Source: Sorghum bicolor
Taxonomy: Eukaryota > Streptophyta > Magnoliopsida > Poales > Poaceae
Assembly: GCF_000003195.3 (NCBI RefSeq)
Contig: NC_012871.2
Location: 64,037,802 to 64,101,801 of the forward strand
Length of the DNA: 64,000 nucleotides
Direction: 5' to 3'
The position numbers and the translations under genes are program-made. This document shows, piece after piece, positions 23,826-35,689 of this stretch; positions within the stretch are counted from its first letter, which is position 1; every line of letters starts with the position of its first letter. The notes beneath the pieces are model-generated. The model made no database searches and was not told where the DNA came from. It was given only the letters and a program-made list of their open reading frames with translations.

Positions 23826-25190
23826 AGCGTGTTTCCATTAAATACTTGATAAGATTTTAAAACCACAATAGTATCTTTAAGTTTTCTAAAAAATCATTAA
23901 AAAAATCTAGAGATAGATAGGGATACAACAAATCCCAATAAAATATTTAAAGCTCGTGAAAAAAATCTTTAAAAACAATTTAGGGGATTAGATAAGATGT
24001 CTGGTTTTAAATAAATAAGTTCATGAAAACATCTTTAGAAACTATTCAAGGGATCGGATAAGATATCTAGTTTAAAACACCGAGAAGGAAACAAATTCAT
24101 GTTGGTAAACGGACTTTTTCCTCCACGGTTCGAGCAGGCGTTCATGCCCCCACCTGCAATCCTATCTCTATCCATGAAAAAGTTCATTTTAGCTCTCGAA
24201 CTATTGTTGTAGTCTGATTTTTGCTCATTAAACTTCAAAATAAGATATCTTAACTCCTAGAAATGCCCAAATGCCTCCCTGACCTGTTTTGAAGTGGTTT
24301 TGAATATGGTTTCTTGTGTTGTTTTTACTTAATTTTGGTAAAATCTTGATAAAGTTTTTAAACTACAGAAATGTCTTTATGCTCCTAAAGTTTTCAAAAA
24401 AAATCCTAAACGTAGATAATGATATGATGAGCCCAATAAAATATTTAGAGCTCACAAAAATATCTCTAGAAGCTTTTAAAATTAAAATGGAAAAAGTGTG
24501 TAGAAAAATCTAGAAATTTCCAACAACATTCTTGTTGATGTATAAACACATTTTAAAAACTTTCCACCACACAAAACATAAGGTGCAACCAACACGAAGC
24601 ATGGCATGATGAATGCATTCAACATTGATGTATGTTGCACTAGTTGCATTGCATCTCATATTTTTGGCATGCAAAGTTTAAAACACATTTAGACTTTGTC
24701 AGAATATTATTTAGAATTACCAATTTTTTGGATGTTTTTCTCACTTTCCTATATCTAAATCTATTTTTGTTTGAGCTTATAGAGACGAGCTCTAAATATC
24801 TTATTTGGATTTTTCATATCCCAAACTATCTATGTGGGTTATCTTGGAATTTATAAGCTTAGAGACATTTTCATTGTTGAAAAATCTTGTCAAGTATTTA
24901 CAAAAAAAAAGAATTTAACTAAAAAAGACAAAACTACTTTGAAAACCACTCCAACCAGGACGTAATCTAAACAGTTTTGATAGGTCAGGTCTTTATGAGG
25001 TAAGATATTTGCTTTTGGAGTTTTAAGAGGAAAACCAGACTACGTCGATTTATTTTTTCCCTCCTCTCTAGGCTTGGTATACAATAAGCGTCGTGTGTAG
25101 CAGGTGTCAACAACAGTATGTAACTGGATGTGGAATGACTCGGATGACAAAAACATATTCACTGGTGCAAATAAGCATGCACTACAAGGA
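23826..25190. other. AT-rich intergenic stretch
   Basis: It contains internally similar blocks, for example AAGATATCTAGTTTAAAACA-like and CTCACAAAAATATC-like phrases at 23940-24080 and 24430-24480. These suggest an old, diverged repeat. No gene is seen. Confidence 0.35.
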
Positions 25191-25196
25191 GACATC

Positions 25197-25300
25197 TGTT
25201 CGCTTGCTTATCTACCGAATCTGCTAGCTATTTAGCAATGTTTTTCTCTCATAATTAATTAGCGAACAATACTTTTTGTCATGGCTTGCTAATGCCCTAG
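25197..25300. mobile_element. MITE copy, CAGCAGTGTTTTTCTCTC family
   Basis: It starts GTTCGCTTGCTTATC, includes GCAATGTTTTTCTCTCATAA and ends CATGGCTTGCTAATG, a weak inverted pair related to copies at 13820, 31615 and 34850. Confidence 0.55.
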
Positions 25301-26600
25301 CTAGATATAGTGTCGTAGGCCAAAGGCCATGCTGTGGCGGCATTGGATTTAAATGTTTTTTCTGGACAATCTAACTTTGTTTTTGGCGATATCACCGTGT
25401 CAATTGGTTGATAGAATTCATACATTCAGCTCAAGAACAAAGAAAGAAAATTCTTGACCCCAACGATGAACTAACAAGAAAATCTCCGGCCCTGGCAGCT
25501 CCATGTAGGGGTGTAGGACGTATGAACCAAACGAAATGCGGCCTGACGGGCATTCGATCGATAGTACTAGACGCATTGCCATTGCCAGCAATATGGATAA
25601 GCATATCGACCAATAGTTCACATGCGTAGTTAGGATTATACGGCCAAACGAGTTGAGAGCAGCCGCCCACGACGACGCTTATATTAGTTTGGACAAGGTG
25701 AGGGCACGACCTGTGCTCTCGTCGTCAGTAGTGACGCTTTAATTTCATATTTTCAAGGGAAAATATGCCAATATGGTCGTCACCGAGTAGTACTCTGATA
25801 GTCTGATGTGGTTAATTGCCTTTCATTATCAGCGTCAGTTTGCGTTCTCTAAAAAATTATCAGCGTCAGTTTCCGATACGGATGATGCACTAGTCCTAAC
25901 CAAAGTCGCCTCCATCTAGAAGACCCTGAAGAATCACATGCCCACATATCAACCCTATATTTCTTCAAAAAAAATCAGCCATATATTTGCCTTATCCATG
26001 TATATAGTAGCAAATTAACTTGTGAAACAGGAAACCAATATTCTATATGCTTAAAAATAACTAAAAATAAAGCAATCCTATTTTAAGTTAACACGCTTTG
26101 GTGCAAGATTATGTATCCTGCAGTCTACTTTCCAAGCCAACCAAACAAGTCGACAACTAGAGGAGGAAAAAGCAACCAATAATGTGACAGCGTGTTTCGT
26201 CCCAACAGCACCCTGAACACCTCAACATGTGTTACCCGTAACACAACAGTAAACATCATCTTATTCACATCAACTGCTCCACTTCTTCCTCGGACAAATT
26301 CCCAAGTGCATACATGCTGCTATGACCGGTTTAGTATGTAGAAACATAACAAAATATTTCCGTCAACAATGGAGTCGCCAAAAGGAGTATTGATGTGACA
26401 ATGTAAGAGATCTTGCCCCATTTTCAACCGAAATCCATGAAAAATAAGCCTTCAAGCAACATCACTTTTCTTTCTTTTTTCTTAAAGACTCCCATAGTCC
26501 CATCCATATTGGATCGGAAGTTTCGGTCAAGTACACGGGACATTACAGTTGTATCAAAATTTATCATTATCTTGTTGTTGACTCTGTTGAGGCTTGGAGT
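25301..26600. other. Intergenic, no gene supported
   Basis: Short open frames at 25408-25670 and 26413-26610 lack motifs and splice support. Confidence 0.3.
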
Positions 26601-26762
26601 CTTGGGCTAATCTTTAGCCTACAAGATGGAGGGCAAAGATTAGCCTCTTAGAATGTTTGATACCCTAGACTAAAAGCTGGCTATGGCTAAAAGGTGATAT
26701 TTGACTATTTGAGTCCTCCATAACACCTTTTAGCCCTCCCTAGGCCACCTTGAAAGGGCTAA

Positions 26763-26968
26763 GGGCACTCACAATGTAAACTCTATCATAAAGTCTAAAG
26801 TTATTTATTACCTCGAACAATGTGGACTTAGAGTCTAAATAAGACTTGGAGACTTACTTTTTCTACCTCTTTCTTTAATAAATATGCTGCCACATCAGCA
26901 AAATACCATAAATAATATATAATTAATTGTCTTGGACTCTGTGATAGAGTCTTGCATTGTCAGTGCCC
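26763..26968. mobile_element. Tourist MITE, GGGCACTCACAATG family
   Basis: This 206-bp element has ends GGGCACTCACAATG and CATTGTCAGTGCCC. TAA duplicates flank it at 26760-26762 and 26969-26971. A close 206-bp relative lies at 31785-31990. Confidence 0.9.
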
Positions 26969-27103
26969 TAAGGCCTTCCCCAACACGGTAGACTGGCTAG
27001 TAGTCCTAGATGTATAGATAGGCTCGGATGCCACCATGCACACAAGATAGATGCCCACAGTTGTCTCGACCCACAGTTGTCTGATGTGTTTGTAGAAACT
27101 ATA

Positions 27104-27335
27104 CTCCTTCAATACCTATAAAGAAAGTCGTTTTGATATGATTTAGGTTAAACATTGAGAATATAAATCATGAATAACTTTTATGTTGTTGAATTTAGAA
27201 ATATGAAAACCATATGAATAAATTTGTCTTGATAAATACTTTCATAAAAATATATATACTATTTTTTGATAAATATTTTTATAAAAACATAGAGTCAAAG
27301 TTAGATTTTGAAGATTTTATCGTTGTTGGAGGGAG
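27104..27335. mobile_element. Stowaway-type MITE
   Basis: The left end is CTCCTTCAATACCTATAAAG and the right end is GTTGTTGGAGGGAG, with TA on both sides. The interior is AT-rich. Confidence 0.75.
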
Positions 27336-27454
27336 TAAGTAGTTAAGGTGAGAGAAGGTGGTCCACTTATAAAAGTAGGATGAAGGAGAGAAAATGGTGA
27401 TTGGCTTGCATTGAATGACTAGTGGTCTCAAAGTTTTCATAGTTATACGAACTA

Positions 27455-27657
27455 CTCTCTTTGTCTCAAATTAACTGACTAAATATATATTAAAAATATT
27501 AATACTTATGGTACATAGTTAGTATCACTGGAAGATTTTCTAATCTAGTTTTTTAATAAATTTATTTAAAGATATAAATATTGTATATTTACTTATAAAT
27601 CTAGTCAAATTTGTGATACAAAAATCCAAAACAATAATTATTTTGAGATAAAGGGAG
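27455..27657. mobile_element. Stowaway-type MITE
   Basis: The left end CTCTCTTTGTCTCAAATTAA pairs with the right end TTATTTTGAGATAAAGGGAG, and both sides are flanked by TA. Confidence 0.8.
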
Positions 27658-27785
27658 TACTTATACAGAGACCGGCTCTATTAGCTTGCAGTGATCATGC
27701 CCTCCTCTCCTTTGAGCCCTGTCACAATCTTTAAGGATTAAAAGGGGAGCGCTAATCTTTAGCCCATTGAATCTAAACAAGTCCT

Positions 27786-27994
27786 AAGGGGTGTTTGGTT
27801 AAGTTATTAAAATTTAACAAGTACCATAGTATTTTTGTTTTATTTGACAATTAGTATTTAATTATAAAATAATTAGGCTTAAAAGATTTGTCTCGCAAAT
27901 TACTCTTTAGCTACGTTTTTAGTTTCGTAAATAGTCTATATTTAATATTTTATACATGTGTTTAAACATTTGATTTAACCGGAGTTAAACTTTA
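27786..27994. mobile_element. MITE related to the GTTTAG family
   Basis: GGTGTTTGGTTAAGTTATTA at the left, ATTAGGCTTAAAAGATTTGT and CTATATTTAATATTTTATAC inside match the internal blocks of the GGCCTTGTTTAG family. The ends have diverged. Confidence 0.5.
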
Positions 27995-29281
27995 CCGGAG
28001 CCTAACACACACGAGTGGTCAAAATTTACTATATACCACATCCGTTTTATTTATCAACATAACTTTTTATATTAAAGGAGAAAAAAACTACTTCCAGCCG
28101 TTCCCACTGGAGGCTTGAGCTAACCTAACTTTCCAGTCCCCGGGTTGGAAAGACAGGTCCCCAACTACCTGGCATTAAAATGTCCAAGCAAAGCATACAG
28201 GATAAGCTAGCTAGCTAATCCATCGTACGAACTTGGAATATTTTTCAGTGCCAATTGTGCAACAGGATAAGATCACATTGCACATGCACAGTCATCCTCC
28301 GGCCCCACTCCCTCTCTCCCCTTCCCCCACACCAAACCTAGTATTATAAAGTAGTATAATTATCACATTTGCTCACATTGGAGATGCAAGTGTGAGGATA
28401 AGGGCATCAATCGAAGAGCAAAAACTAAGGATTAATAGCCAGCATAGGATCCCTCAATCACCACCCCTTGTCTGTTCTGTTCTCACTCTGACTCAAAACT
28501 ACTCGCCAGGGTAACTCAAAAAACAATTCTTGGCTGAGCAATCACGCGCGGACCAGATCATGTTATTGTATTTGGCAGAGCCGTCAAGAAAGATGTTGAT
28601 TCACGCACCGATGATCAGATCACCCACCAAAGCGAAGCAAAGGAATTCCACGCTATTTTTGGCAGTGACTTTGGATTAGTTTATGTGGCAACTCGTTGCT
28701 GTTCTCCCCATGTTTGGCGAAACCGGGGGGCGTTTGCCTCGAAATTATAGGAGCCTTTTCGCTGTCGATCCACGCACGACGCACCACGCAGAACGAAGGA
28801 AACAGGGATGGAGATGGATGGATCCACCCGTTGCTTTTCCAAAAACAAAGATCACCATACTAGCTGCAAAGTGACTTTCGTCGTTGTGATCAGATCAGAC
28901 TTTGATCCTCACTCATTGGCAGCTTCATCTCTCCAAAGCATAGCAGTATAGCACTGGCCGCGGCCAATTGGCAATCAGCCTGTGGCACAGTGCAATCATG
29001 GGATACCCCATCAAGCAGATCACACCACACTACCACAGCAGCAAGTTAATCAAATGAATCAAAGGCAGGCAGCTAACCACCATGATCATCATTTGTTAAT
29101 GATACCCCCAGGTTGTTAGGTCAGTCGAAGCACTTGTTCTGAGGTCAAAGAAAGCCAGGAGGCTAGGAGGATGAACACAACAAACTTGGATCTTATACAC
29201 CGGAACCATATTATAGTAAGTGGATACTACATCTCTACTGGCCAAGAGGCTAGGCCAAAGCTGGAAGCAAACCTGCGGCTG
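27995..29281. other. Intergenic, 3' side of the OXS3-like gene
   Basis: No open frame with support is present. The right part (about 29040-29281) probably holds the 3' untranslated region of the minus-strand OXS3-like gene. No polyadenylation point can be fixed. Confidence 0.35.
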
Positions 29282-30311
29282 CTAATCACTACCATCAGTA
29301 CTGCTGCTATTGTGGAGATCAGACAGTGAGAAGGACCTCGGAGATCTGAAGCTCCCAAGGCCATTCCTCCTATGCATGCCAACGCCGCCGAGCCTGGTGG
29401 GCGGCAGTGGCAATGCCGGTGCGTCCCTGACGTTCTTGCCGCGGTGCGGCAGCTGGCTGTATTCCACGTCGTCGTCGGAGTCGTCCTCCTCGCCCTCGTC
29501 CCCCTCGGCGACGGCGTGGTCGGGGCCCAGGAGCGGAGGCAGGTAGGTGGCCGTGGCCAGCGAGCTGCAGGAGGCTCGCCTGGACCAGTTGGCCAGGATG
29601 CGGCGCCGCTTGTTGAATGGGTTCTCCGGCTTGGCCAGCAGCTCCTTGGCCGCCGCCACCGTCGACGTGGCCTCCGCCAGGCTGGTGAACGACTTGGACT
29701 TGCCGGAGTAGAAGCTCGAGAGGCCCTTCCTGATCAAACAAATTAGAAGTCTTTTGAGTTACCATGCGCAATTTGAGGCGATTTTGGGTGAAAGCAGTCA
29801 TCTTTTTCCCTCCGCTCGCTGTTACAAAAAGGGGGAAATCCATGGACTGCATGCTTAGCAATGTTGCTAGCCCCTCAGCCCCAGAAAAAAAATCATCTCC
29901 TTTTCAATTAAAAAGATCCCATTTTGCAAAAGCAAGCGAAATCGCATGAGCGATCCAAAAGAAAACGAAAGCTTTATGAACTCACTTGATAGGCAAGGAG
30001 TCCTCGAGCGCATCCAAGCAACCGAGCGCATCACCATCCTTGAGCTTGCTCTCGACTTCCTCCTCCCCGTCGTCCTCGCCGGCCTCCGACGACGAGTTCT
30101 CACCGATCGACGAGCCCGACGGCGACGGCGCCCCGATCGACGAGGTATCGGTCAGCACCTCTTCCTCCGCCTCCTCCTGGACCTCCTCTATGAAGAACCC
30201 GTCGCTTCTCCTCTTCCCGACCGCCTCCTCCTTCTCATGCCCGCCGCCGCTCCCCTTCCCGGATCTGGGGAAACCGAAGGCCGGCCGCACCTCCGCCACC
30301 GCCGTAGGCAT
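29282..30311 (-). CDS. OXS3-like: OXIDATIVE STRESS 3 (OXS3)-like protein
   Basis: Two exons, 29986-30311 and 29282-29729, are joined by a 256-bp GT-AG intron whose phase restores the sequence LPIKKGLSS. The product has 257 residues. The start at 30311 gives MPTAVAEVRPAFGF, and the longer frame upstream reads like a 5' leader. The N-terminal half is acidic and Ser-rich with TDTSSIGAPSPSGSSIGENS. The second exon opens with the family signature GLSSFYSGKSKSFTSLAEA, then LAKPENPFNKRRRIL, and near the end FSLSDL. These are typical of plant OXS3 proteins, nuclear factors tied to tolerance of oxidative and heavy-metal stress. KRRR could serve in nuclear targeting. The role is taken from the family, and no enzymatic motif is present. 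Confidence 0.92.
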
Positions 30312-30527
30312 GTCGCCTGAGCCGCGAGATTCGACGGTCCGGGCGTTGCCAGTGTGTGTCTGGAGTAAATTGAGGAAATCTCGGGTGGATTGGATATGTG
30401 TGTCCGTCCAAGAACAGGGACAGGAACACAGCTTGTATGAGAGAATCACAGAAGAAGGGGGAAAGAGAGAGAAGAAGCGGAACGCAGGAGGCAGGAGGAT
30501 AGGATAAGAGCAAGGACCAGGACGCAA
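30312..30527 (-). promoter_or_regulatory. Likely 5' leader of the OXS3-like gene
   Basis: On the minus strand this stretch is rich in CT and TTCTT tracts, as in plant 5' leaders. It stays in frame with the CDS, but the encoded peptide is unlike the family N-terminus, so translation probably starts at 30311. No clear TATA box is seen upstream. Confidence 0.45.
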
Positions 30528-31610
30528 CCTGGGTGCGCGGGGTCTTTGTAGGCTGAAAGAGGCCGCAAAGCCGCAGGATCCTCTGCAGCCAAATCACAAG
30601 ATAACGCGCGGTGTGTGTGCTATTGCGCAATTGATTGTGACCGTATCCCAATCTATCAATGCCATGTCTCAAGATAATTCTACCACCGCATCACGTAGTC
30701 AGTATCATATAAAAAATGAGAGGAAGTAATAATTGATAGCAAGTATCTCAATACTATCCTGATAGATTTTCTTATCATGTTTTACTTACATGATGTTAGA
30801 TTTTTTTTTATCATGTTTTACTTATATGATGCACCAAGTAGCAGCCAACGAATGGAAGTAATGATTATGGTGTTAGTTGCCGCATCTCATCTCAAGGTAG
30901 AAATCTAAGGTCACAATCTTACATTGTGACTAGGAACCGATAACTTGTATCAGAATGTGTCATCACGGAATTATGTTAAAAATACTCACTCCAAATGTAG
31001 ATGAAACTATATTTGGCGTCCGTCGCATATCCTTGTGACGTAGCTTTAGCCACACCAAAAGTGTGACGACGTATAAAACGAGCGCCACACTTTTTGGCAA
31101 TCAAATACACTAGTGGCAAGAAGAGCAAGTTCAGCAAGCCACATGCCTAGAAGTGTAGCAAATTATGCCCTAAAGCTCGGTGCAATATGCAGTATAGGGA
31201 AGTGGTTTTGGGTTCTATCTAGATCCTTTTTATCTTGGCTTTTTATCCATCCCTACCTGCTAGCCATACCTATTGTGAACAAACTTATCAAAACTGTAAA
31301 TTCTAGATCAAATTGTAAGCTTTTGGTTAATATCATATCCATAAAAAATCATAAGTGGATCTAGGGCGCCAGGGCTGCCCGTGATGAAGCCCTAGTCCTT
31401 GGCTATAAACTCCATACAAACTTATTTCATCAGCTATAAAATTTAAAGAGAAAAAATTGACTTAGTTTTTTACTACATAGTTTGGCTCGAGGTTTAGAAG
31501 ATTTCTGAATCTGTCTCTAACCATAGAAATATAGACTACAGTGAAAGGCTTATTGAATCGGATCCCTTTGTTATTGACATCATAATGACATAAGATCTTA
31601 TGGAAAAATG
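30528..31610. other. Intergenic, upstream of the OXS3-like gene
   Basis: It contains a repeated phrase TTATCATGTTTTACTTA at about 30771-30788 and 30809-30826. No gene is supported. Confidence 0.35.
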
Positions 31611-31614
31611 TTTT

Positions 31615-31718
31615 GTTCGTTTGGGCTTATCAGTCGAATCTGTTAACTATTCAGCAGTGTTTTTCTTTCACAATAAATCAGTTAATAATATTTTCTACCA
31701 CGGCTTATCAATCAAACC
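31615..31718. mobile_element. MITE copy, CAGCAGTGTTTTTCTCTC family
   Basis: It starts GTTCGTTTGGGCTTATCAG and ends CGGCTTATCAATCAAAC, an inverted pair. The core CAGCAGTGTTTTTCTTTCAC and AATAAATCAGTTAATAATAT is shared with the other copies. Confidence 0.7.
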
Positions 31719-31784
31719 GCGATGATTTGTGACACATGCATCTTTTTTTTGAGAAAAATGGATAGGACCATAGTAAGCTTTTAA

Positions 31785-32066
31785 GGGCATTCACAATGCA
31801 GACTCTATCATAGAGTCTAAAGTTATTTATTACCTCGAATAATGTGGACTTAGAGTCTAAATAAGACTTGGAGTCTTATTTTTTCTACCTCTTTCTTCAA
31901 TAAATATGCTGCCACATCAGCAAAATATCATAAATAACATGTAATTAATTGTCTTGGACTCTATGATAGAGTATTGCATTGTGAGTGCCCTTAGACTCCA
32001 AGTCCACATTATTCGAGGTAATAAATAACTTTAGACTCCATGATAGAGTCTGCATTGTGAGTGCCC
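31785..32066. mobile_element. Composite Tourist element: full copy plus inverted partial copy
   Basis: 31785-31990 is a full 206-bp GGGCATTCACAATG-type Tourist copy ending GTGAGTGCCC. It is followed by 31991-32066, the reverse complement of the first 80 or so bases, again ending GTGAGTGCCC. TAA lies at 31782-31784 and 32067-32069, so the whole composite sits within one target duplication. Confidence 0.85.
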
Positions 32067-32069
32067 TAA

Positions 32070-32363
32070 GGCCAGGCTCAGTGGGAGTTTCATCTGAGTT
32101 TCATTCACATTAAATAGGCTGCCACATATGCATTTTAGATGACATGGCAGTGTATTTAAGAAGAGAGAGAAGAAATGAGTTTCATCTAAATGAAACTCTC
32201 TTGGCACAATTACCAACTCTCTATGAGTCTTGAAATTAAATGCCTATGAAACTATGGAATGAAACTTTCCATTGAGAGTGAATGTTTCATCCAAGTTTCA
32301 TTTCATTTCTATGACATGGCAACCTTGGAAACAACGCTATGAAACTCTCCACTGAGACTGGTC
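32070..32363. mobile_element. Tourist-type MITE, GGCCAGNCTCA family
   Basis: This 294-bp element starts GGCCAGGCTCAGTGGGAGTT and ends AACTCTCCACTGAGACTGGTC. TAA is at 32067-32069 and 32364-32366. It contains repeated TTTCAT/ATGAAA motifs. It is the short relative of the large element at 35028-37573. Confidence 0.85.
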
Positions 32364-32523
32364 TAATGGTATCTCCAAAAAACCGAAGTGTTTCAGGTAT
32401 CCCAGACATCCGGAACCCTGTTCTTGGGCGACGCAGAGGATCCGAGTGCCGTTGGCCCATACGGATGAGCCTCTCCCTCCCTCGCGTGGCTAGTGGACCG
32501 CGTCCACCCGCGCCCCGCCGTGT

Positions 32524-32547
32524 TCCTTCCTTCCTTCCTTCCTTCCT
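32524..32547. repeat. (TTCC)n microsatellite
   Basis: About six perfect tetranucleotide copies of TTCC. Confidence 0.95.
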
Positions 32548-32789
32548 GTGGGTGACTGGGCTAGACGGACCAAGGAAACAGCAGGGCCATCCCTATCCGT
32601 TACTGTTAAGAGTCTCGGCCGGAGCGGTCTCGCCGACTGACCCCCGGGCCCCGCCCCTTTGGATAGACGAGGGCTGGCGAGCTGACGAGGTGGTGAGGTG
32701 TTTTGTTTGACACGTTCCTGATCCCCTCGCGCGTTTGTGGTGGTGGCGGCGGTGGACCTGTCAGATCACCTGTGGTCCGTGTGGAGGCT

Positions 32790-32820
32790 GGCGGGGGCGG
32801 GGGCGGGGGCGGGGGCGGGG
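32790..32820 (+). repeat. (GGGGGC)n tract, potential G-quadruplex
   Basis: Five runs of four or five G are separated by a single C. This meets the usual sequence rule for an intramolecular G-quadruplex on the plus strand. Confidence 0.9.
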
Positions 32821-33109
32821 CAGAGGCCAGCCCGGACAGCCGGAGACGAGGTTGCCGGGACCGGGAGCAGAGCGACTCTTCAGCCCACGAGCCACGACTC
32901 TCGCTGGTAGACTGCTCGCGTGACGCACGCCTGATGAGTGATGAGTCTTTGGCTCGCGCCTTGGTTGTTCGCCGCGGCGGCGTCCGGAGTCCAAACGAGC
33001 CGGCTGCCTGCCAGCGATGTGGATTAGTAGTGCTCTAAACAGAAGCTTTTCACGCGAATACTATGCGGGAACGTGATATGGAGTTGTCATGGACAAAACA
33101 TTGCCTGCC

Positions 33110-33262
33110 GCCTTGTTTAGATCACCTCAAAATCTAAAAAAAAAATCAAGAATTTAACTAATTTCACACTCTAATTTATGAGACGAATCTTTTAATTCTA
33201 CCTAGTTTATATGTAAATAGTAATTATTAAATATAAATGAAAGTGGTGCAGTATTAAAATAA
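33110..33262. mobile_element. GTTTAG-family MITE, partial
   Basis: It starts CCTTGTTTAG and contains GAGACGAATCTTTTAATTC and TAAATATAAATGAAAGTG, blocks shared with the full copies. The right end is missing. Confidence 0.6.
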
Positions 33263-33494
33263 AAAAAAATTCAGAACGCCGCTGCCGCTGCCGCTGCCGA
33301 GGCCGGGGAGAGTTGCTGCCGTTTCGTCGCGAGCGCGGCGAGACAAATCCCTGTGACGTACCGCTGCATCGTCGGTTAGCTTTTCCTGCAATCTTCTCCT
33401 GGCTGTTGCTATGATGCCAATGAACATTCCTGCAGAGTCTATGTGCTGGCCGCTCAAGCTAGGGCGTTTGTCCGACCAGTCCATAAACTATTTA

Positions 33495-33659
33495 GGCCCT
33501 GTTTACTTTCTAATTTTCTTTTCATAATTTATTTATAATTTATAAGATGAATCTTTAAAGCTAATTTTAGCATATAATTAAATATTAAATATTAAATAAA
33601 ATAAAAATACTATAGTAGCTAAAATCTAATTTTTTTCGCGAACTAAACAAACAAGGTTT
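33495..33659. mobile_element. GTTTAG-family MITE, diverged copy
   Basis: It starts GGCCCTGTTTACTTTC after TTA and ends GCGAACTAAACAAACAAGG. The interior keeps AAGATGAATCTTTAAAGC. Confidence 0.6.
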
Positions 33660-34636
33660 TACTAATTCGCAAGCACCGTAGGCCCCTCCTACCGTGTGGA
33701 TTTCGGAGCCGATCGATGAGCGAGCTGCCAACCAGCAGACGGGCCGGCGGGTGGGGATAATCCTTGCATTTTTGTTTGCAACGATAAGGTTAGAGATAAT
33801 CCTTGTGTACACGCCGGTACGACTTATGCTTGCTCTCGCTGTCGGCTGCACCAACACTACTGTCGGTTCCCACTAAAATAGGAGTACACGGTCTTTGTCT
33901 CAACTCCTAAGCATATCCCTTCCCTAGTGACTGTGGTGTATACTGAACATAAATGGACCGTACGTTCATGTTTAAGGCTAGGTTTAGTTGGATCCGAAAT
34001 GCACACTCACGCACTATCCTATCTGCGTCACGAGGCAGTATTTTTTCCTTTGGAATACACAGGTGCTATGGGACGCATAGTCTAGGACTCTAGGTGGATG
34101 CGCTTCAATTCGGACACATCTAGCTAAGAACAAGTGCTTATTTATAGTATAGCTAGAATAAGTGGTTCCCTAGCGTTGATCGCTCCACTGATGAGATGAA
34201 ATGGAGCCTAGAGGTAGGACGGATTAGGACTAGGACAAGGGAACCACACGCACGCACTTGTGCTGTTGACCATCGTCCGCCCCACAAGCCCGTCTTCCGA
34301 TTCCATCCAAAAACTCATAAAAGAGATTAGATCTCCCGCTTTGAGTTAAGGAACCTGCCTTCTGCTATAACCGCGATCAATGTTAATTTCTGCCACCTAA
34401 TAAATTTGACGATATATGGTTTTGACCCTGTGCTGCGGACGAGTGGTCCACGGCTTTTTGATGGATTGACATGCCCTGTCCGCCTGTCGGTCGCTCGAGC
34501 GAGCCCCGCGGGCAGAGTTGCCGTGCTGCCGACGAAGTGTGCAGCACGTTGGTCAGCCAGGTCAGGGACGTTCCGTTCCTAACCTCTGATGATCCAATCC
34601 AATCCAATCCAAATCCAAACACAAGCAGTAGTGTTA
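33660..34636. other. Intergenic, no gene supported
   Basis: Only a short AATCC-type repeat near 34592-34613 and unsupported short frames are seen. Confidence 0.3.
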
Positions 34637-34808
34637 GGCCTTGTTTAGTCTGAAAAGTGAAAACTTTTCGGAACTGTAGCACTTTCGTTTGTTTGTGATA
34701 AATATTATCTAATTATGGACTAACTAGGATTAAAAGATTCGTCTTGTGATTTACAGCTAAACTGTGTAATTAGTTTTTGTTTTCGTCTATATTTAATGGT
34801 TTTGCGTA
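34637..34808. mobile_element. GTTTAG-family MITE, truncated at the right
   Basis: It starts GGCCTTGTTTAGTCTGAAAA after TTA. It contains CTGTAGCACTTTCGTTTG, GATTAAAAGATTCGTCTTG and GTCTATATTTAATGG. The right inverted end is absent. Confidence 0.7.
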
Positions 34809-34849
34809 ACCTTTTTCCTCTTATACGCGTGTGACATACCTTAATCTGT

Positions 34850-34962
34850 TTGCTTATAGCTGAAAAACTATGACTAAAAATATTATCCGCTGATTTATTA
34901 TAAAACAAAAATACTATTGAATAACTTATAAATTCGGTAAATAAATTCAACCAAACAAACTA
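34850..34962. mobile_element. MITE copy, CAGCAGTGTTTTTCTCTC family (diverged)
   Basis: The left end GTTTGCTTATAGCTGAAAAA and right end CAACCAAACAAAC are roughly inverted. The interior has TTTATTATAAAACAAAAATA. Confidence 0.5.
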
Positions 34963-35275
34963 AGCTAAGGTACAGCTTGTTCGTGGATGCACAGCTGGCA
35001 GGTACCAGCTGCAGAGACAGCCCGTTAGGCCAGTCTCAATGGGGTTTCATAGGGGATTTCATTCACATTAAATACGGTAATGATATGTATAAGACGTCCG
35101 GACGGACGGACGCTAGTGTTCACTCGTTTTATCCGCTTCCGATTCACTCGTTACCTTCTTCTCTCCCTCGCGCTGCTGTCCACACATTTTATTCACTACT
35201 TTTCATCTTCTCTCGCTGCTCCGCTTCTTTTGCCACACACGCCCGCACTCTACTGCGCCGCTGGCTAGCCATCCC

Positions 35276-35298
35276 TCTCTCTCTCTCTCTCCCTTTCT
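35276..35298. repeat. (CT)n microsatellite
   Basis: A CTCTCTCT tract in the CT-rich leader of the Mutator-like element. Confidence 0.85.
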
Positions 35299-35689
35299 CC
35301 CTTCCTCACCTCGCTACAACTTCCATGTCTCTATGCCACCGGAGTGGGGGCGGCGACGGTGGCTTGTAGCAAGCCGCACGTCTCCCTATCTTCGTACTCT
35401 CTTCCTCGCTCGGCGTCCTCCATGGATGACGGCGCACCTCCGACGAGGTAGGTGGGGACGATTTGGATCTGAGGTCTCTCTTTCCCCTCCCTCCTCGTAT
35501 GGATCTAGATCTAAGCCCTCCTCTTCTTCTTCTTCTTCTATGGATCTAGATCTGAGCCCTCCTCCCTCCTCCACGTTTTTCAACTCTGCTCCTCCTCCTC
35601 CTACTACTTCTCCTTTGGGTCTGGATCTACGGGATGTGGTGGTGGTTAAGGTTTCGATGAGCTTTTGGGTTTCAGCGCTCGCGCATGTT

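Larger units (their letters stand above)
32364..33108. other. GC-rich intergenic stretch
   Basis: It has overlapping open frames on both strands without recognisable motifs, a TTCC tandem repeat at 32524-32547 and a G-rich tract at 32790-32820. Confidence 0.35.

Noticed and set aside
29370..29861. A 163-codon frame overlapping the OXS3-like second exon
   Set aside because: It is a different frame of the same exon. The OXS3 signature is in the other frame, and splice phase supports that one.
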